A DNA stretch of 64,000 nt from Stramonita haemastoma (Eukaryota; Mollusca; Gastropoda; Neogastropoda; Muricidae), in NCBI GenBank assembly GCA_030674155.1, contig CM060334.1, forward strand, positions 36,640,532 through 36,704,531. Direction: 5' to 3'. Shown here piece after piece: positions 61,401 to 64,000 of this stretch. The position numbers were made by a program, and so were the translations under genes. Position 1 is the stretch's first letter; the number at the start of each line of letters is the position of its first letter. The notes under the pieces are model-generated. The model searched no databases and had not been told where the DNA came from. It worked only from the letters and a program-made list of their open reading frames with translations.

Positions 61401-61769
61401 AGACACACTCCGAACTGATACTTTCCACTTTTGTGCAGGTGTGTTACCTCTAGACCACCGATCAAATTGGGCTAAAAAAAAAAATTTAGTACAGTGTATT
61501 ACACAGTTGGCACTTAATGCAATACTTTTCTTTTTAATAAAATCCCTGTCACTTCTCTTCTTGCTTTCTACCTCCAAGCCTTCTCCCTCCCTTCCCTCCC
61601 CTCCCCCCCCCCCCCCACCCCCCCCTCCCCTCCCCAAACTGATTACTTTCGTTGCTGTTTCACAAAGCTTACAATGCTCTGGTTATCAAAACTGGGGTCT
61701 GTGCATCTACTTAGATTTGTTTCTTATTTGTGGTTTCGTCGTGAGTGCGTGTGAGCATCATTGAGTAAG

Positions 61770-61874
61770 TGAATGTGTTTGTGTGTTTGTGTGTGTGCGC
61801 GCGCGGTGCTGGTGTGTGTGCGTGCGTATGTATGTATGTCGCGTGCGTGTGCATGTGTGTGTTGTGGTTTGTGT

Positions 61875-61922
<48 letters not shown>

Positions 61923-61957
61923 TGTGGTGTGTGTGTGTGTGTGTGTGTGTGTGGTGG

Positions 61958-62006
<49 letters not shown>

Positions 62007-62037
62007 GTTTCTTGAATGTGTTTCCTCTGTGTGTGTG

Positions 62038-62077
<40 letters not shown>

Positions 62078-62112
62078 TGGTGTGTGTGTGTGTGTATGTG
62101 TGTGTGTGTTTC
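61770..62112 (+). repeat. (TG)n, (GACA)n and (TGCG)n compound repeat
   Basis: TG repeats, 12 GACA units at 61959-62006, then GTGC units at 62038-62078. Confidence 0.9.
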
Positions 62113-62334
62113 TACTGGGGGGCGAAAAAAGCAGGTGAAAAAGAAAACCATCTCCGCCACTCTCAGAAACAGATGTTGTATCTCTTTTCATGATGTCCAG
62201 CTTGAGTGTCAGTTGTGACCTGGACGAGTACCGGAAAAGTATGGTGCGGTATCAGATCAGACACAGCGTAACAAGAAACGGCACTTTCTTTTTATTGGAA
62301 GACAGCAGATGGTCTGCTGAAACCAGTTAGAGGC

Positions 62335-62725
62335 TGTTGTCGAATGGTTAAGACCCGTGTGTCTATGAAGTCATGGGCTCAAATCTCGGCAGCAATGTCT
62401 GGTGAATTAAAAGTGGGGATATTTACGATCTCCTGCATCATCAGACCTTTTCGGAAGGGTAGGCCATTATGTGTTGGTGGGTACGGATGACAAAATTGAC
62501 AAAACTGCATACCCACGGGGACTGGATGTAAAAAGCACATGAGTGCTTATTTCATTCTCCTCGAAATAAAAGAACGAAAGAACAAAATTAAAAAAAAAGA
62601 CCTTCCATTGTCTTTATTCCCTTCGTGAATATGTTGATCAAGTAATTATGCACGTTCAAAACCCCGTCCTTTGTGCCAGAGTTTTGTAGGCTATGGAAAC
62701 ACGAACATACCCAGCATGTATCACG
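62335..62725 (+). mobile_element. SINE-B split by a truncated SINE-A
   Basis: SINE-B head (TCGAATGGTTAAGACCC, GGGCTCAAATCTCGGCAGC) and 3' end (GAACATACCCAGCATGTATC) surround a SINE-A 3' fragment (62450-62597) flanked by AGACCTT at 62443-62449 and 62598-62604. Confidence 0.75.
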
Positions 62726-63024
62726 TGCAGTTTCTAAATCAGAAATCTCCGCTGGGAGTTAGATATAACCACAACATTACCGAGACAGATCTCTTCCCTT
62801 GCGCCTATTGACTGACACCATGTCAGTAATCTATCTGCCTACATACCTATGATGCTAATTTACACAGCTTTCACCAGTTGTGTGAGAAGAAAGGGTGTAA
62901 TGATCAAATATTAGTCAAATGTAACTGGAAATAACTGGTTTCCTCTGACTGTGTAATGTGTATCCGAAAATTGGGTAACTGGCTTCTGATTTAAAAGAAA
63001 AAGGATCTCGGGGGGAAAAAAAAG

Positions 63025-63142
<118 letters not shown>

Positions 63143-63484
63143 AATTTTTCTTTGTTTTTGGTGCCAAAGTTTTCTTTATAGTTGTTTACTTGTAAACCTT
63201 TGTGTGAATATCTGTATCCTCCAACTCACAAGGTACCACACTGCTTTTTCAAAGGTAAAAATGGTTGTATGCAGGGTATCACATAGTCGTCTCAAACTTT
63301 TTTTTCAGAAAACTTGGATTGCTTTCCAAAAGGGCGTACACACCTTTGTTACTTTGTTTGGTCAGGTGTTTTTGAGCCACATTCGATTTTTCAATGCTGT
63401 GACAATCTATACCAAGACACAATATTTCTTCATCATTTCTTTTGTGCTAAGTATACAGAATGAATTGGAATTTTGGGGAGTGAC

Positions 63485-64000
63485 GGTTTTAAGTGTCCCA
63501 TAACCTATGTGGTAGCCGCCGTTGTAGTCTAGTGGTTAGGGTGTTGGACTCGTAATCTAAAGGTTGCGGGTTCGATCCCAGCTTTCGGCTATGGTGTTGT
63601 GCCCTTGGAAAAGGCACTTTACGGCTATTTTCTCACCCCACCCATGTGTAAAAGGGTGTACCAACCTTGTGTTGGGGGTTAACCCTGCGATAGACTGGCG
63701 TCCTATCCAGGGGGGAGTCTACGACTCTCAGTCGCTTAACGCCACAGAAACCGGGATAAGCACCGGCCTGATGAGCCTTAGGCTCGGGACAGACTTTAAC
63801 TAACTAACTTTTAAACCTATGTGGTCGTAGGGGAATAAGGCATCAGAGACCTCAGCTTCTCTAGGGGCCAGCGTGTTGAGGGCGGCGCTCATCTCCTTCC
63901 CCTCACTGCTTTACCTTCCCTGACTCTAAAGAGTGCAAGTACCCATTTACAGCTGGGTGAACAGGGGGACTGTACTGAAACCAAAGCAAGCGCACTAACG
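63485..64000 (+). mobile_element. Dispersed repeat G, second copy, split by a SINE
   Basis: GTGTCCCATAACCTATG (63494-63510) resumes at 63814 as AACCTATGTGGTCGTAGGGG and runs to the window end, matching 51725-51868 and 52699 onward. Confidence 0.75.
63514..63813 (+). mobile_element. SINE-C with tRNA-Thr-like head
   Basis: GTAGTCTAGTGGTTAGGGTG (A box) and GGTTGCGGGTTCGATCCC (B box) flank a possible CGT anticodon loop. The body has CCCTTGGAAAAGGCACTTTA and GATAAGCACCGGCC; the tail is (TAAC)n. A 12-bp duplication AACCTATGTGGT flanks it (63502-63513, 63814-63825). Confidence 0.85.

Noticed and set aside
63514..63590. tRNA-Thr gene
   Set aside because: The A and B boxes and anticodon-like loop belong to a SINE head with a body, tail and target duplication; the acceptor stem does not pair convincingly.

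Overview
This is eukaryotic, intron-rich DNA with no bacterial features. I infer a lophotrochozoan, most likely a gastropod mollusc, from the secretory-granule type prohormone convertase, the dense tRNA-headed SINEs, the long CA, GA and GAT microsatellites and the palindromic GGGAGGTAATTA-type repeats. The species cannot be fixed from the sequence alone.

Two convergent genes are visible. A plus-strand gene of unknown identity enters from the left: a coding exon at 68-205, an exon at 5361-5458 and a last exon at 14619-14723 with AATAAA at 14726. The minus-strand gene fills most of the window: a PC1/3-like proprotein convertase with 15 coding exons from ATG 57440 to stop 22698. The exons encode, in order, a signal peptide, a prodomain with the RPRAKR cleavage site, a subtilisin-type catalytic domain (Asp162, His201, oxyanion Asn302, Ser375), a P domain and a short acidic tail, 655 residues in all. 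Fourteen introns join in compatible phase. Exon 4 lacks one G inside a G-run, which breaks the frame just before the catalytic Asp. Exon 13 carries what looks like a compensated pair of indels.

The most unusual signal is that several introns of the convertase contain tandem arrays built from its own exon-intron boundaries. The exon 7 donor is copied about five times with an exact 144-bp (48-codon) period that stays open. The exon 11 acceptor is copied about 15 times with a 115-bp period. The exon 12 acceptor is copied about four times. The motif at the exon 13 acceptor is also echoed in the adjacent repeats. In addition, UG repeats of the transcript lie within 50 nt of exons 4, 5, 12 and 13.

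Region by region. 0-15 kb: 3' part of the plus-strand gene, with a miniature LTR element (TRIM) at 428-1102 and a 1.6-kb TIR element at 9510-11094. 14.9-15.2 kb: a long palindrome just past the plus-strand poly(A) signal. 15.3-20.5 kb: a minisatellite broken by a DNA transposon, a SINE and an L2/CR1-like LINE. 20.5-57.4 kb: the convertase gene and its repeat-filled introns, including an L1/Tx1-like remnant and a 5'-truncated RTE LINE. 57.5-64 kb: upstream DNA with simple repeats, SINEs and a nested tRNA-headed SINE.
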